A model generated the notes under the pieces. It was not told the origin of the DNA, ran no database searches, and saw only the letters and a program-made list of their open reading frames with translations. Position numbers and translations under genes: made by a program. From NCBI GenBank assembly GCA_026391945.1, contig JAPLDA010000004.1:1-50136 (forward strand): a DNA stretch of 50,136 nucleotides, given 5' to 3'. Of the stretch, positions 18,276-27,759 are shown in pieces (positions within the stretch are counted from its first letter, which is position 1; each line of letters begins with the position of its first letter). The DNA comes from Bacteroidota bacterium (lineage in GTDB: Bacteria > Bacteroidota > Bacteroidia > AKYH767-A > 2013-40CM-41-45).

Positions 18276-19295
18276 TCATTCCAATAATTTTTTTCTTTCT
18301 ATGCGTTCCTTTGCTTCGACTAAAAGGGTGTGGATTTTCTGTTTTAATTCTTTCTTGGGCGGCAGTTCTGTCCAGTACTCAGCTACCACTATTCCGTCTT
18401 TGTGCATTTCCAGCAGTTCTATTTGCTCACGGCTGCTTTCAGTACAAAGTATTAATCCCACGGGCGGCATTTCGCCATTTTGTTTTTCATATCTGTTGAG
18501 CCATTTTAAATACAATTCCATTTGCCCTTTATGCTTTGCTTCAAATTTTCCCAATTTTAATTCAATGGCCACTAACCTTTTTAAGTTCCGGTGAAAAAAA
18601 AGCAGGTCTAAATGGTAGTCTTCTCCGTCTATTATCATTCTTTTTTGCCGCTCCACAAAAGCAAAGCCTTTGCCCAATTCCAAAATAAATGACTCCAACT
18701 CCCGTAATATCGCTTCCTCTAAATCCTTTTCCAGGTAAGTATTTTTCAGCCCTAAGAAATCTAAAAAATAAGGGTCTTTGAATGCATCAACCGGAATACC
18801 AGCAGATACCGTCGTTTGTGCATTTGCTATACTCGTTCTTTCAAATGCCTTGATGGAAATTTGTTTTCGTAATTCCCTTTTTCCTAACGCCTCTGTTATT
18901 GTTTTTTGTGCATAAAACATTTTTGCTTCCTGCTTTTTAAGCGGCAGGAGTATCAAAAAATGAGACCAACTTAAATGTCGTGCCAGTGGAACGACTTTTT
19001 CAAAATCTGAAAATTGCTCGGCAAATTGTAACATTCTTCTTAAATTCTTTTCTTCAAAATTTCTTCCATATTTCACAGTTAAATGTCGTGCCAGTGTAAC
19101 GACAATCTGCTTACCATAATCTGCCCGCTTGTTTTTCAGTATGTTTTCGTTTATGCGTTTACCGATCTGCCAGAAAAGCATGGTGAGTGTGCTGTTGGCT
19201 TGTGAAACCAATTGCACCTGGTTTTGCTCAATGAGTAGAGATAACTCATTCAATAACTTGTTTTCTAAAAGCATTGCGTTTTTCTTTTTTGCCAT
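18276..19295 (-). CDS. DUF1016 (YhcG-type) PDDEXK nuclease domain protein
   Basis: 339-residue soluble protein. The N-terminal DUF1016 helical domain is visible (FWQIGKRINE, LARHLTVKYGRNFEEKNLRR, LARHLSWSHFLILLPL) and a C-terminal PDDEXK nuclease domain carries D230 and E245-x-K247 (YHLDLLFFHR, VAIELKLGKF). The family is found as single accessory genes and in defence or restriction neighbourhoods; no restriction partner is present here. The gene contains a 25-base internal repeat and is bounded by similar GTTAGC-ending sequences, so recent acquisition is likely. The nuclease site looks intact. Confidence 0.88.
   Translation of the reverse strand: MAKKKNAMLLENKLLNELSLLIEQNQVQLVSQANSTLTMLFWQIGKRINENILKNKRADYGKQIVVTLARHLTVKYGRNFEEKNLRRMLQFAEQFSDFEKVVPLARHLSWSHFLILLPLKKQEAKMFYAQKTITEALGKRELRKQISIKAFERTSIANAQTTVSAGIPVDAFKDPYFLDFLGLKNTYLEKDLEEAILRELESFILELGKGFAFVERQKRMIIDGEDYHLDLLFFHRNLKRLVAIELKLGKFEAKHKGQMELYLKWLNRYEKQNGEMPPVGLILCTESSREQIELLEMHKDGIVVAEYWTELPPKKELKQKIHTLLVEAKERIERKKLLE
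18971..19103 (-). repeat. 25-bp direct repeat inside the DUF1016 gene
   Basis: TTAAATGTCGTGCCAGTG followed by G/T and AACGAC occurs at 18971-18995 and at 19079-19103, identical in 24 of 25 positions and in the same frame. The two copies encode the two VxLARHL segments of the DUF1016 domain. The family has two similar motifs here, but near-identity at the DNA level suggests local conversion. Confidence 0.7.
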
Positions 19296-19324
19296 GTGTA
19301 ATTCTAATTTATTCTTCCTCCCAG

Positions 19325-19358
19325 CTGGTACTATCCAGGCGGAGGCCGGGTGTTAGCA
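19325..19358 (+). repeat. GTTAGC-type boundary sequence, right of DUF1016 gene
   Basis: Counterpart of 18219-18256: CTGGTACTATCCAGGC, then GGAGGCCGG, ending in GTTAGCA. It lies in the 165-base gap between the DUF1016 and beta-barrel genes. Confidence 0.45.
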
Positions 19359-19388
19359 TGTTACGATCAACCAAGATGCATGACTATT

Positions 19389-19407
19389 TACACCATCACC
19401 TGGTGTA
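19389..19407. other. Short perfect hairpin in the DUF1016/beta-barrel gap
   Basis: TACACCA, five bases, TGGTGTA forms a 7-bp stem, with ATTTTTC shortly after on the plus strand. No plus-strand gene ends just upstream, and on the minus strand, where it would follow the beta-barrel gene, there is no T-run, so a terminator role is doubtful. Confidence 0.35.
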
Positions 19408-19460
19408 GTAATTTTTCAGACCGGTATGTGTAGTGTGCTGTGTTAAGCAGGGAAAATATT

Positions 19461-20240
19461 TTAAAACTTTTGAAAATAACCCAAACCAATACCATAGGAA
19501 TACAAATATAATGATTCGGTGTAAAAATAGTCGCCCACTTTTTCAACGGGGATCAATGATCTTTCGTAAAATGTCGAAATTGATAACGAGGCTTTCTTTA
19601 TTGGTATTCTTACTTCCAACTCCGATATTCCACTAAAACCGGAAACCCTCGGCATTAAATTGATATCTGTCCTGTAAAACAAATTGGGTTGCACAAAATT
19701 TCCGTTCTGATTAATTTCCGAAATGGTGCCGTCATTGTGGGCAGAAAGTAACTGGTTAAAAATTATTCCCAACCCTGCGTTGAAATTAATTTTGTTTTCA
19801 TTCCGGTTGATTTGATAATGAAACTTAAAAGGTAAATCCAGGTACCAGAAATTATAGTTGTCTTTAATTTTATAAATATGGCGGGTGTACCCGGAATATG
19901 TCGGAATGTCTTCGGTTAAAACATATTCCCTGGATTGGTATCCTTTGTTGCTGAGGACAACGCCTGTTTCAAATCGGATTTTTTTGCCAATTTTTTTCCT
20001 GAAAATAATTCCTGCATTCAAATTAAAACGAGGCTCCTGCGTAGTGTCCTGAAAATATTTTGGGTTAAAATATTGAGCGGAATTTGTATTGATCACAATG
20101 TTTCTATAGTTCATGGCGGGACCAACAACGACGCCCAAATGCCACATTTCACAGGTATCAACTTTAATTAATTCCGCCCTTGTCGAAAACGGATAAAATA
20201 AATATAGCGTTAAAACAATTACCGAAATTAATTTATTCAT
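19461..20240 (-). CDS. Outer-membrane beta-barrel (PorT/OmpW-like) protein
   Basis: 259 residues with a signal peptide ending near FSTRA, then alternating strands typical of the outer-membrane beta-barrel family used by Bacteroidota (GPAMNYRNI, FNLNAGIIFRKKIG-KIRFETGVVLSNKGY, YLDLPFKFHYQI, GLGIIFNQ) and a C-terminal aromatic end (GLGYFQKF). Function is unknown. No neighbour suggests a role; the gene sits between two GTTAGC sites (19352 and 20262), the second only about 20 bases before its start. Base composition is more AT-rich than in the flanking genes, consistent with transfer. Confidence 0.7.
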   Translation of the reverse strand: MNKLISVIVLTLYLFYPFSTRAELIKVDTCEMWHLGVVVGPAMNYRNIVINTNSAQYFNPKYFQDTTQEPRFNLNAGIIFRKKIGKKIRFETGVVLSNKGYQSREYVLTEDIPTYSGYTRHIYKIKDNYNFWYLDLPFKFHYQINRNENKINFNAGLGIIFNQLLSAHNDGTISEINQNGNFVQPNLFYRTDINLMPRVSGFSGISELEVRIPIKKASLSISTFYERSLIPVEKVGDYFYTESLYLYSYGIGLGYFQKF

Positions 20241-20299
20241 TCGGCTATCTTAGATAAAACTGTTAGCAATGATTCATCCATTCATTTCGCCTCATGACT

Positions 20300-23200
20300 T
20301 CACCTCACCGGCAGCCCAATGATAAACTCCGTAAACTCACCGGGCGTTGATTCTACCTTTAGTTCTCCCTGGTGTCCTTTGGTGATGATGTCGTAACTGA
20401 TGGAAAGTCCGAGGCCGGTGCCCTGCCCGGTTGGTTTGGTCGTGAAGAACGGGTTGAATATTTTATCTTTTATTTCCGGTGGTATTCCAAGACCATTGTC
20501 GCGGATGCCGATGATGATGTGATTGTTTTCCTTTCTCGTGGTGAGTGTCACGACAGGCTGGTAATTATTTTTATCTTTTTTCTTCCGCTCATCAACGGCA
20601 TAAAATGCATTGTTGAAAATGTTCAGCAGCACACGGCTGATTTCCTGCGGGATAATCTGAACGGACGGCAGCCCTTCGGCGAGCGATTTTTCTATTTCGC
20701 AGTTAAAGGAATTGTCTTTCGCCCGGATGCCATGAAATGCAAGCGTGATGAATTCATCCACCAGTTTATTTACGTCGGTGAGTTGTTTTTCGGGAACGCC
20801 CGTGCGGCTGTGCATCAACATTCCTTTCACAATACTGTCGGCGCGTTTTCCATGGTGGTTAATTTTTGTGAGATTCTGTTTGATGTCTTCGATGATGAAT
20901 TTTTTTTCTTCCTCGTCGGGAATCGTTTCCATTTCATTGATCAGGTCGACGGATAATTCTGAAAAATTATTCACGAAGTTCAGCGGGTTCTGGATTTCAT
21001 GGGCGATGCCCGCGGTGAGTTGCCCGAGTGAAGCCATCTTCTCAGACTGCACAAGTTGATCCTGCGTCGACCGGAGATGATCCATCGTGTGGGTGAGTTC
21101 TTCATTTTTTTCTTTCAGCTCGCTGGTACGCTGATTCACTTTCTCTTCCAGCACCACATTCTGCCGCACCAGTGTACGGGTGCGGAGGCGGATGTACATG
21201 AAAATCACAAAAACCACGGTGATGACGCTTAAGATCATGAACCACCATGTTTTCCAGAACGGCGGCTTGATGGTAATCACGATGGCGATGCCTTCGTTGT
21301 TCCAGAAACCATCGTTGTTGCAGGCTCTCACGCGGAACGTATAAACTCCCGGATCAATGTTGGTGAATGATTTTGTTCTGCTGGTACCAATATAGGTCCA
21401 GTGGTCAATCCCGGGAAGGCCTTCCATTTTATAAGCATACCTGTTCTTGTCGGGAAAAATAAAGTTCAGCGCGGAGAATTCAAACGAGAAAAAATTCTGA
21501 TCATATTTCAGGTCGATGGTTTTCTTATTCGTGATGAGCGTATCCATGCGCGACGGTTTTTCAAACAGGAAAAACCTGGTAATCGCCACCGGCGGAATGA
21601 TGGTGTTGTCATGAATGCTGTCGGGATGAAAGGCATTGAGTCCGTTGCTTCCGCCGAAATACATCCATCCGTTTTTACCGATGAAGCATGCATTCTCATT
21701 GAATTTATTTTGCAACCCGTCCACCACGCTATAGGAACGGCTGAAATTCAATTGCGTGGATTGATCTTCGGATGCCGGCTTCAGCTTACACACTCCGTTG
21801 TTCGTGCTGATCCAGAGGTATCCGTGAAAGTCGGCCAGTATTCCGTTGACAATATTATTCGGCAAGCCGTCGCGTTCGGTATAATGCGTGAAGACGGAAG
21901 TTGTTTTATCGAGGACATTCAACCCTCCTCCGTACGTTCCGATCCACAGGTTGCCTGAAGCATCATGATAAAGACATTGTACAAAATTGCTGCTGATGGA
22001 TTTCAGGTTGTTCACGTCCGTTTTGTAGGCAGTAAATTTTTTGCTCTTCCTGTCGAAAGCATTCAGTCCGCCGCCGTACGTTCCGATCCATAAAATTCCG
22101 TCTTTGTCTTCTTCATAAATATCCGTCACCACGTTGTTGCTGATGGAAGACGGATCGGATGGATTGTTTTTGAAAGAACTGAACTTCCCGTTTTTCTTAT
22201 CGAAGAGATTCAGTCCACCGCCCAGCGTACCGATCCAGATGGAAGCTGAACGATCCTGGAAAATGGAACGCACATAATTATTGCTGAGTGATGAAGGATC
22301 GTTCGCCTTGTTTTTATAAACCGTAATTTTTCCTGAAGATGGTTCCAAAGCAATCAAACCATCCGTGGTTCCGAGCAGCAGCGTTCCGTCAAGATCTTCA
22401 TAGATAGCGAAGATGTTGCTGAAACGAAGAAGCGGGTTGGTAAGAAAAGAATATTTTTCATTGACAAATTTTCCTTCACTCCTGCTGAAAACATTCAATC
22501 CGCCGCCGAGGATTCCTGTCCACACACGGCCCTCCTGGTCTTCGTAAATGCTGTACACGTTGTTGTTCACTTCCCCATCGGCGCCGGGGTTGGCCTGGTA
22601 CGTAACAAACTTTGAAATGGTGCGGTTGTAATAACTCACTCCTCCGGAGGTGCTGATCCAGATGGTGCCGGCATTGTCCTCAAAAATATTCCAGGTTTTG
22701 TTGGAAGAAAGCGATTCGATATTCTGCCTGTCGTATTTATACACCATGAATTTTCCGGAAGCAGGATCAAAGGCATCCAGTCCGCCGCCCATGGTAGCAA
22801 TCCAGACCATGCCTGTTTTGTCTTCGCAAACGGAGAAGACGCTGTTCTGGCTTAAGCCTCCCGGCTCACTGGTATAACGCGTGAATTTTCCGGTTGAAGT
22901 ATTCAACGCATTCAATCCTCCGTTCAATGTACCAATCCACAGTGCACCGGAATGATCGGCTTTCAGGCAGGTGATTTCATTTTCACTCAGCGATTGCTTG
23001 TCGTTTGTTACTGACTGGAATCTCCGGCATTTTTTTGTGGCCGGATCAAATGCATTCAAACCGTTTGCTGCTGTTCCGATCCATAATATTCCAGCTGCAT
23101 CCACGGCAAGCGAAGAAATGACATTGCTGCTGATGGAAGAAAAATCAGACGGATTGTTTTTGTACACCGTAAATTTTTTGGTGGCGTGGTCGAAAGCATT

Positions 23201-23665
23201 CAACCCACCGCTGGTGCCGATCCAGAGCGTTCCGTTTTTGTCTTCTGCCAGCGAAGAAACAATGTTGTTACTGAGCGAAGCGGCATCGGAAGCAACATTC
23301 TGGTAATGAGAAAAACTTCCGTTCGAACGGTTGTATACATTCAGGCCGTTATCCGTTCCAACCCATAAATTTTGTTTGCTGTCTTCAAAAATGCACCGTA
23401 TGATGTTGTTCGAAATCGTACGCCGATCAGCCGGATCCGATTTGTACACTTCAAAAGAGTAACCGTCGTATTTGTTCAGTCCGTCTTCTGTACCAAACCA
23501 CATGAATCCCTGGCTGTCCTGGAAACTGCAATACACGGTGGCATGAGAAAGTCCTTTGTCAACGGAAATTCTCCCGAACCGGATGTTCGCAGGCAATTTG
23601 TTTTCCGCAAAAAGATTCCGTGCGAAACAGGTTACTAAAAGAAAAGAGAAAACTATTTTTCTCAC
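20300..23665 (-). CDS. Sensor histidine kinase with two-propeller (Reg_prop) and Y_Y_Y sensor
   Basis: 1121-residue membrane kinase. Seen in order: signal peptide; about 14 Reg_prop motifs of the LWIGT-GGLN type (about 40-660), enough for two seven-bladed propellers; a Y_Y_Y domain ([15 protein letters not shown] to [17 protein letters not shown]); one transmembrane helix ([20 protein letters not shown]); a coiled coil; a HisKA-type segment with H889 ([13 protein letters not shown]); and an ATPase domain with N-box, DNGLGIP and [11 protein letters not shown]. Unlike the HTCS regulators that share this sensor, it has no receiver or AraC domain, so its response regulator must be separate. Start is GTG at 23665. 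The ligand is unknown; the HTCS precedent suggests a polysaccharide. Confidence 0.93.
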   Translation of the reverse strand: MRKIVFSFLLVTCFARNLFAENKLPANIRFGRISVDKGLSHATVYCSFQDSQGFMWFGTEDGLNKYDGYSFEVYKSDPADRRTISNNIIRCIFEDSKQNLWVGTDNGLNVYNRSNGSFSHYQNVASDAASLSNNIVSSLAEDKNGTLWIGTSGGLNAFDHATKKFTVYKNNPSDFSSISSNVISSLAVDAAGILWIGTAANGLNAFDPATKKCRRFQSVTNDKQSLSENEITCLKADHSGALWIGTLNGGLNALNTSTGKFTRYTSEPGGLSQNSVFSVCEDKTGMVWIATMGGGLDAFDPASGKFMVYKYDRQNIESLSSNKTWNIFEDNAGTIWISTSGGVSYYNRTISKFVTYQANPGADGEVNNNVYSIYEDQEGRVWTGILGGGLNVFSRSEGKFVNEKYSFLTNPLLRFSNIFAIYEDLDGTLLLGTTDGLIALEPSSGKITVYKNKANDPSSLSNNYVRSIFQDRSASIWIGTLGGGLNLFDKKNGKFSSFKNNPSDPSSISNNVVTDIYEEDKDGILWIGTYGGGLNAFDRKSKKFTAYKTDVNNLKSISSNFVQCLYHDASGNLWIGTYGGGLNVLDKTTSVFTHYTERDGLPNNIVNGILADFHGYLWISTNNGVCKLKPASEDQSTQLNFSRSYSVVDGLQNKFNENACFIGKNGWMYFGGSNGLNAFHPDSIHDNTIIPPVAITRFFLFEKPSRMDTLITNKKTIDLKYDQNFFSFEFSALNFIFPDKNRYAYKMEGLPGIDHWTYIGTSRTKSFTNIDPGVYTFRVRACNNDGFWNNEGIAIVITIKPPFWKTWWFMILSVITVVFVIFMYIRLRTRTLVRQNVVLEEKVNQRTSELKEKNEELTHTMDHLRSTQDQLVQSEKMASLGQLTAGIAHEIQNPLNFVNNFSELSVDLINEMETIPDEEEKKFIIEDIKQNLTKINHHGKRADSIVKGMLMHSRTGVPEKQLTDVNKLVDEFITLAFHGIRAKDNSFNCEIEKSLAEGLPSVQIIPQEISRVLLNIFNNAFYAVDERKKKDKNNYQPVVTLTTRKENNHIIIGIRDNGLGIPPEIKDKIFNPFFTTKPTGQGTGLGLSISYDIITKGHQGELKVESTPGEFTEFIIGLPVR

Positions 23666-23740
23666 CGGGTTAGTTTATGGTATGACGAGATTGAATAAAG
23701 GTACAATGTATTTAAGAAATCACGATTCCGATCAAAACAT

Positions 23741-25078
23741 TCAGTCGTTCACTTTCCCGGTTCCTCCGCATCGTCCGCAGATAATGGTTCCTGCCGGGCG
23801 AACAATTTCATTTACTGTATAGGTCACAAAATTTCTCGGGCCGAGTCCGTTGCTGATGTCCTTCGTAATCATTTTATTTTTCCTGATTTCAGTCTGGACA
23901 ATTTTCCCTTTGCCTTTGCATGCCGGGCAACTGTTTTCTGTTGATGAGTTTACCGGTAGCACATCTTCTTCCTTTGCCAGTGGCTTCACGGCTGCTGTAA
24001 CATAAGTCATAGAGGAATTTTTATCGCCAATTTTATCACCGGCCGGTTTTTCATCTGCTTTGGAAATTGACGTGTTGCCCGGAGAAACTGTTTGCTGAAC
24101 AGGTTTCTCTTCTTTTTTTTCAGTGACAGAAACCGCCGGAGCTGTTTTCACGGAAGGACGTGCTATCACCTGCATTCCTTCGCTTACAATGTTGCCATGA
24201 TCGTAATGATATTGCGTGGCATCGCCTTCCGCCGTGGTAAAAATTCCGGTGCCGTGGTATTGGTTGTTTTCATAATCGCCCGAATACGTTTCTCCTCCTG
24301 AATAATAATAGGTTCCGCAACCGCTGTAGGTTCCGTTCAGAAGAGTGCCGCTGTAAATATCTCCGTTGATGTAATACCATGTTCCTTCACCGTTGGGTTT
24401 GTCTTCATGGAAATCTCCTTCATAATAGCTTCCGTCATGGAGATAGAATGCACCTTTGCCGGTGAAGATTCCATCCAGGAATGTTCCGTCGTAGTGGTTT
24501 CCATCATGATAAAAATAAATTCCTTGCCCGGTTTGTTTCCCTTTCAGAAAAGATCCTTCATACCGGTCGCCGTTTGCATAAAAAATGGTTCCGTTGCCAT
24601 CGATCATATCATTTGCAAAAGTTCCTTCATACCGGCTGCTGTCGGTGTACCAGAAAATTCCTGCACCCGACTTCATGTTATTCAGGAAAGAACCTTCATA
24701 ACGATTTCCGCTGGAGTACGTGAGCGATCCCTTTCCTTCCATCTTGCCGTCACGAAACGAACCTTCATATTTTTTTCCGTCTTTGTAAACATACACGCCC
24801 GTTCCTTGCATTTTCCCGTTTACAAAATCACCTTCAAAAGAACTTCCGTCTTTAAAATTTAATTTTCCTTTTCCCTGGTATTTGCTTCCTGAAAAAGTTC
24901 CGGTATAAAGATTTCCATTACCCGAACGGTATACACCACTTCCATTCACACAATCGCCGGAAAGGCAACCCACTTTATTGCTGTTGATCTGAACGCTGTC
25001 GTTTTGGGCAAAAAGATTCTCATGAAATACCGAAAGCGTGAGTACGGCAGAAAAGAAATATAAAAGTCTTGTTTTCAA
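23741..25078 (-). CDS. Secreted MORN-repeat protein with CxxCxGxG motifs
   Basis: 445 residues with signal peptide MKTRLLYFFSAVLTLSVFHENLFA. Ten MORN repeats follow (about 50-290; YTGTF, FEGDF, YEGSF twice, YEGTF, YEGSF, YDGTF, YEGDF, YSGTL, YSGDY), then a low-complexity linker rich in Lys/Pro/Val, and at the C-terminus two DnaJ-like zinc half-sites, CPACKGKGK and CGRCGGTGK. MORN repeats are usually membrane-associated; the combination with a DnaJ-like pair is seen in some Bacteroidota proteins. Function is unknown. It is divergent from the RND transporter. Confidence 0.82.
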   Translation of the reverse strand: MKTRLLYFFSAVLTLSVFHENLFAQNDSVQINSNKVGCLSGDCVNGSGVYRSGNGNLYTGTFSGSKYQGKGKLNFKDGSSFEGDFVNGKMQGTGVYVYKDGKKYEGSFRDGKMEGKGSLTYSSGNRYEGSFLNNMKSGAGIFWYTDSSRYEGTFANDMIDGNGTIFYANGDRYEGSFLKGKQTGQGIYFYHDGNHYDGTFLDGIFTGKGAFYLHDGSYYEGDFHEDKPNGEGTWYYINGDIYSGTLLNGTYSGCGTYYYSGGETYSGDYENNQYHGTGIFTTAEGDATQYHYDHGNIVSEGMQVIARPSVKTAPAVSVTEKKEEKPVQQTVSPGNTSISKADEKPAGDKIGDKNSSMTYVTAAVKPLAKEEDVLPVNSSTENSCPACKGKGKIVQTEIRKNKMITKDISNGLGPRNFVTYTVNEIVRPAGTIICGRCGGTGKVND

Positions 25079-25108
25079 AGGATGATCCGGTGTACGGTGA
25101 ATCGTTTA

Positions 25109-25116
25109 CAAAAGTA
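25109..25116 (-). promoter_or_regulatory. -7 element (TACTTTTG) for the MORN gene
   Basis: On the minus strand TACTTTTG fits TAnnTTTG, about 30 bases before the start, but no TTG is present at the -33 distance. It is part of the 176-base divergent gap 25079-25254, which contains no gene. Confidence 0.35.
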
Positions 25117-25126
25117 ATTCTTTCGG

Positions 25127-25190
25127 GCGTATTGCACGGATTTGTGTTGATTCACAATAGTATTACAATAAAACCGGATTGACAATACGC
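25127..25190. promoter_or_regulatory. 8-bp inverted repeat in the divergent MORN/RND gap
   Basis: GCGTATTG (25127-25134) and CAATACGC (25183-25190) form a perfect 8-base inverted pair with a 48-base interval, near the centre of the divergent intergenic region. Either an operator shared by the two genes or chance. Confidence 0.3.
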
Positions 25191-25254
25191 ATGGCCTGTA
25201 TTCTGACTTTTCAGCCGTCATCTTTTTATTAACTTTATCCGCTTTCCCGGTTCT

Positions 25255-27696
25255 ATGATTGAAACCATTGCAAGAATAATTTTACGACAACGGATTCCTC
25301 TGCTCATCGCATTGGTGGTGATGACGGCATTCATGGCTTACCGGGCGTCTTTTGTGAAACTCAGCTATGAGTCCGCCAAAATTCTTCCCGCCTCCGATTC
25401 CTCTTACAGCGAATACCTGGCGTTTAAAGAAAAATTCGGCGAAGACGGAACGGTGATGGTGATTGGCTTTCAAAGCCCGGATATTTTCCGCCTCCATCTT
25501 TTCAACGACTGGTACACGCTTACCAACGATGTAAAGTCAACGGAAGGCATCCAGGAAGTGGTGTCGGTGGCGCGTTGTTTTCACCTCGTCCGAAACGACA
25601 GCCTCGAGCAACTGGAATTCAAACCGCTGCTGAACCATCAGCCGGAGAGGCAGGGAGAAGTGGATGCGTTGAAAAACCAGGTGAGCCGTCTTCCTTTTTA
25701 CGAAGGCATCCTCTTCAATAAAAAAACGAATGTGACGCTGATGGCGATCACACTCGACCAGGACAAACTCAACACAAAGAGCAGGATTGAAACCGTCAGG
25801 CAGGTAAAAGAGAAAGCGGATCATTTTGCTTCCGATCATCACCTCACCTTGCATTATTCCGGTTTGCCTTACATCCGGACGGCGGTGTCGCAGAAAATTT
25901 TAAGTGAGATGAAGTTGTTCGTATTGCTTGCTTTGCTGGTGACCACGGTTATTCTTTTTCTTTTCTTCCGGTCGCACTTCGCCGTCTTGTTTTCGATGCT
26001 GGTGGTGGTGTTCGGAGTGATCTGGTCGTTCGGAACGCTGGATTTATTCGGGTATAAAATTACCATCCTCACCAGCCTGATCGCCCCGCTCATCATCGTG
26101 ATCGGAATTCCGAATTGCATTTTACTGCTCAACAAATACCAACAGGAATACAACAGGCACGGGAATAAAATAAAAGCACTGTCGCGAACCATACGGCGCA
26201 TCGGCGTCACCACTTTTTTTGCAAACGTTACGACAGCGATCGGCTTCCTGGTTTTTTATTTCACACGCAGCGAAGTGTTGCAGGAGTTCGGAATCATCGC
26301 AGCATTGAACGTGATGCTCACCTATTTGATTTCGCTGGTGTTCATCCCGATCGTTTTCAGTTTTCTTCCGCCGCCGACGAACAGGCATGTGAAACACCTC
26401 GGCAGCAAGCGTCTTCTTTTTATCCTCGCGCAAGTGGATTACTGGGTGCATCATTACCGCTGGAGAATTTACGGATTCGTTTTCGTTGTCATGGCTGTGA
26501 GTTTTTATGGGATGAGCAAAATCACCACGGTGGGTTATGTCGTGGACGATTTGCCGAAAAAAGATATCATCTATACGGATTTAAAATTCTTCGAAGAAAA
26601 TTTCCGCGGCGTACTTCCATTCGAAGTAGCGATTGACACCAAAAAAGCGGGAGGATCGCTGACACTTCCTGTTCTGTATAAAATCAACAGGCTGCAAAAG
26701 ATGCTGGCGGGTTATCCTGAATTTTCAAAACCGGTATCCGTTGCGGAAGGAATCAAATTTTCGTACCAGGGACTGAATGACAACGATCCAAAATATTACG
26801 TGATCCCGAACGTGGAGGAAATGGCACGGCTCTCGGGCTATGCCACGGGGGCCAGGGAAAACCAGCACATGTTCCGTTCGATCATCGACAGCACGAAACA
26901 GTTTACAAGAGTGAGTGTGCAGGTCGCCGACATCGGTTCCATCCGGATGAAAAAGCTGCTGGATGAAATCAGGCCGCGGGTGGATTCCATTTTCGATTCC
27001 AGGCTCTATGATGTAAAGATTACCGGGAACTCCATCATCTTTCTGAAGAACAACGACTACCTCCTCATCAACCTGAAAGAAAGTGTGTTGCTCGCCATTG
27101 TTTTAATTGGTGCCGTGATGTTTTTGTTGTTCATGTCGTTCCGGATGGTCGTCATCTCATTAATTCCGAGTCTTGTTCCGCTATTGATTACGGCTGCCAT
27201 GATGGGTTTCTTCGGCATCCCGTTGAAGCCCTCCACCATCCTGATCTTCAGCATTGCATTCGGCATTGCCAGTGACGGCACAATGTATTTCCTCACCAAG
27301 TACAGGCAGGAGTTAAAACAACATGGAGGAAGTATTTCCAAAACCGTTTCCAAAACCATCAACGAAACCGGCGTGAGTATGATCTATACGGCGGTGATTT
27401 TATTCAGCGGATTTTTCATCTTTACAGTTTCAAGTTTCGGCGGAACTTCAGCCCTCGGAGTATTGATTTCGATCACGCTGCTGATTGCCATGTGTTCGAA
27501 CCTGGTTTTTCTGCCGACCTTGCTGCTGTCGCTTGAAAAATTTGTGATCACCCGTGCATTCCTGAAAGAGCCGTTGATCCAATTATATGATGAAGACGAG
27601 GATGTGGAGTTGAGTGAACTTAAAATAAAATACGATGATCCTGCGTCAGCGAATACGAATGAATACGAATATACGAACGATAAGAATGAGGAATAA
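25255..27696 (+). CDS. RND/MMPL-family transporter
   Basis: Inner-membrane exporter of 813 residues with the two-fold RND layout: TM1 (about 15-33), a large periplasmic loop, TM2-6 (about 218-375), TM7 (about 405-425), a second loop, then TM8-12 (about 615-770). The sterol-sensing-like cores (LIAPLIIVIGIPNCILLLNK and FSIAFGIASDGTMYFLTKYR) support the MMPL/HpnN side of the family; substrates there are lipids or hopanoids. No membrane-fusion or outer-membrane partner is adjacent, so tripartite efflux is unlikely. The last 15 or so residues (ANTNEYEYTNDK) are encoded by ATTCGTA-type repeat sequence read in reverse and look like a repeat-derived tail. Confidence 0.9.
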   Translation: MIETIARIILRQRIPLLIALVVMTAFMAYRASFVKLSYESAKILPASDSSYSEYLAFKEKFGEDGTVMVIGFQSPDIFRLHLFNDWYTLTNDVKSTEGIQEVVSVARCFHLVRNDSLEQLEFKPLLNHQPERQGEVDALKNQVSRLPFYEGILFNKKTNVTLMAITLDQDKLNTKSRIETVRQVKEKADHFASDHHLTLHYSGLPYIRTAVSQKILSEMKLFVLLALLVTTVILFLFFRSHFAVLFSMLVVVFGVIWSFGTLDLFGYKITILTSLIAPLIIVIGIPNCILLLNKYQQEYNRHGNKIKALSRTIRRIGVTTFFANVTTAIGFLVFYFTRSEVLQEFGIIAALNVMLTYLISLVFIPIVFSFLPPPTNRHVKHLGSKRLLFILAQVDYWVHHYRWRIYGFVFVVMAVSFYGMSKITTVGYVVDDLPKKDIIYTDLKFFEENFRGVLPFEVAIDTKKAGGSLTLPVLYKINRLQKMLAGYPEFSKPVSVAEGIKFSYQGLNDNDPKYYVIPNVEEMARLSGYATGARENQHMFRSIIDSTKQFTRVSVQVADIGSIRMKKLLDEIRPRVDSIFDSRLYDVKITGNSIIFLKNNDYLLINLKESVLLAIVLIGAVMFLLFMSFRMVVISLIPSLVPLLITAAMMGFFGIPLKPSTILIFSIAFGIASDGTMYFLTKYRQELKQHGGSISKTVSKTINETGVSMIYTAVILFSGFFIFTVSSFGGTSALGVLISITLLIAMCSNLVFLPTLLLSLEKFVITRAFLKEPLIQLYDEDEDVELSELKIKYDDPASANTNEYEYTNDKNEE

Positions 27697-27700
27697 GGAA
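27651..27700 (-). repeat. ATTCGTA-type repeat overlapping the end of the RND gene
   Basis: The sequence repeats GAATACGAAT, then GAATAAGGAATAAGG; its reverse complement has ATTCGTATTCATTCGTATTC, matching the units before radA and after nuoK. It contains the stop codon of the RND gene. Confidence 0.5.
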
Positions 27701-27759
27701 TAAGGAACTGCAAACTGATCTTACCATTCAAACCCATTTACAAACAACAATTCAAACTG

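Noticed and set aside
18175-18594. 139-residue plus-strand frame over the end of the DUF1016 gene
   Set aside because: Mostly antisense to the nuclease domain; Phe/Ser/Cys-rich without motif.
18276-20240. Defence island around the DUF1016 nuclease
   Set aside because: Only one candidate gene; no restriction, modification, toxin-antitoxin or other defence partner is present.
18197-20268. Class 1-type integron attC sites
   Set aside because: The GTTAGCA/GTTAGCG ends do not fit GTTRRRY, no matching RYYYAAC partner arms were found at suitable distance, and no tyrosine recombinase is in the window.
20300-23665. Polysaccharide utilisation locus around the propeller kinase
   Set aside because: No SusC/SusD pair or glycoside hydrolase is adjacent; the sensor architecture alone is not enough.
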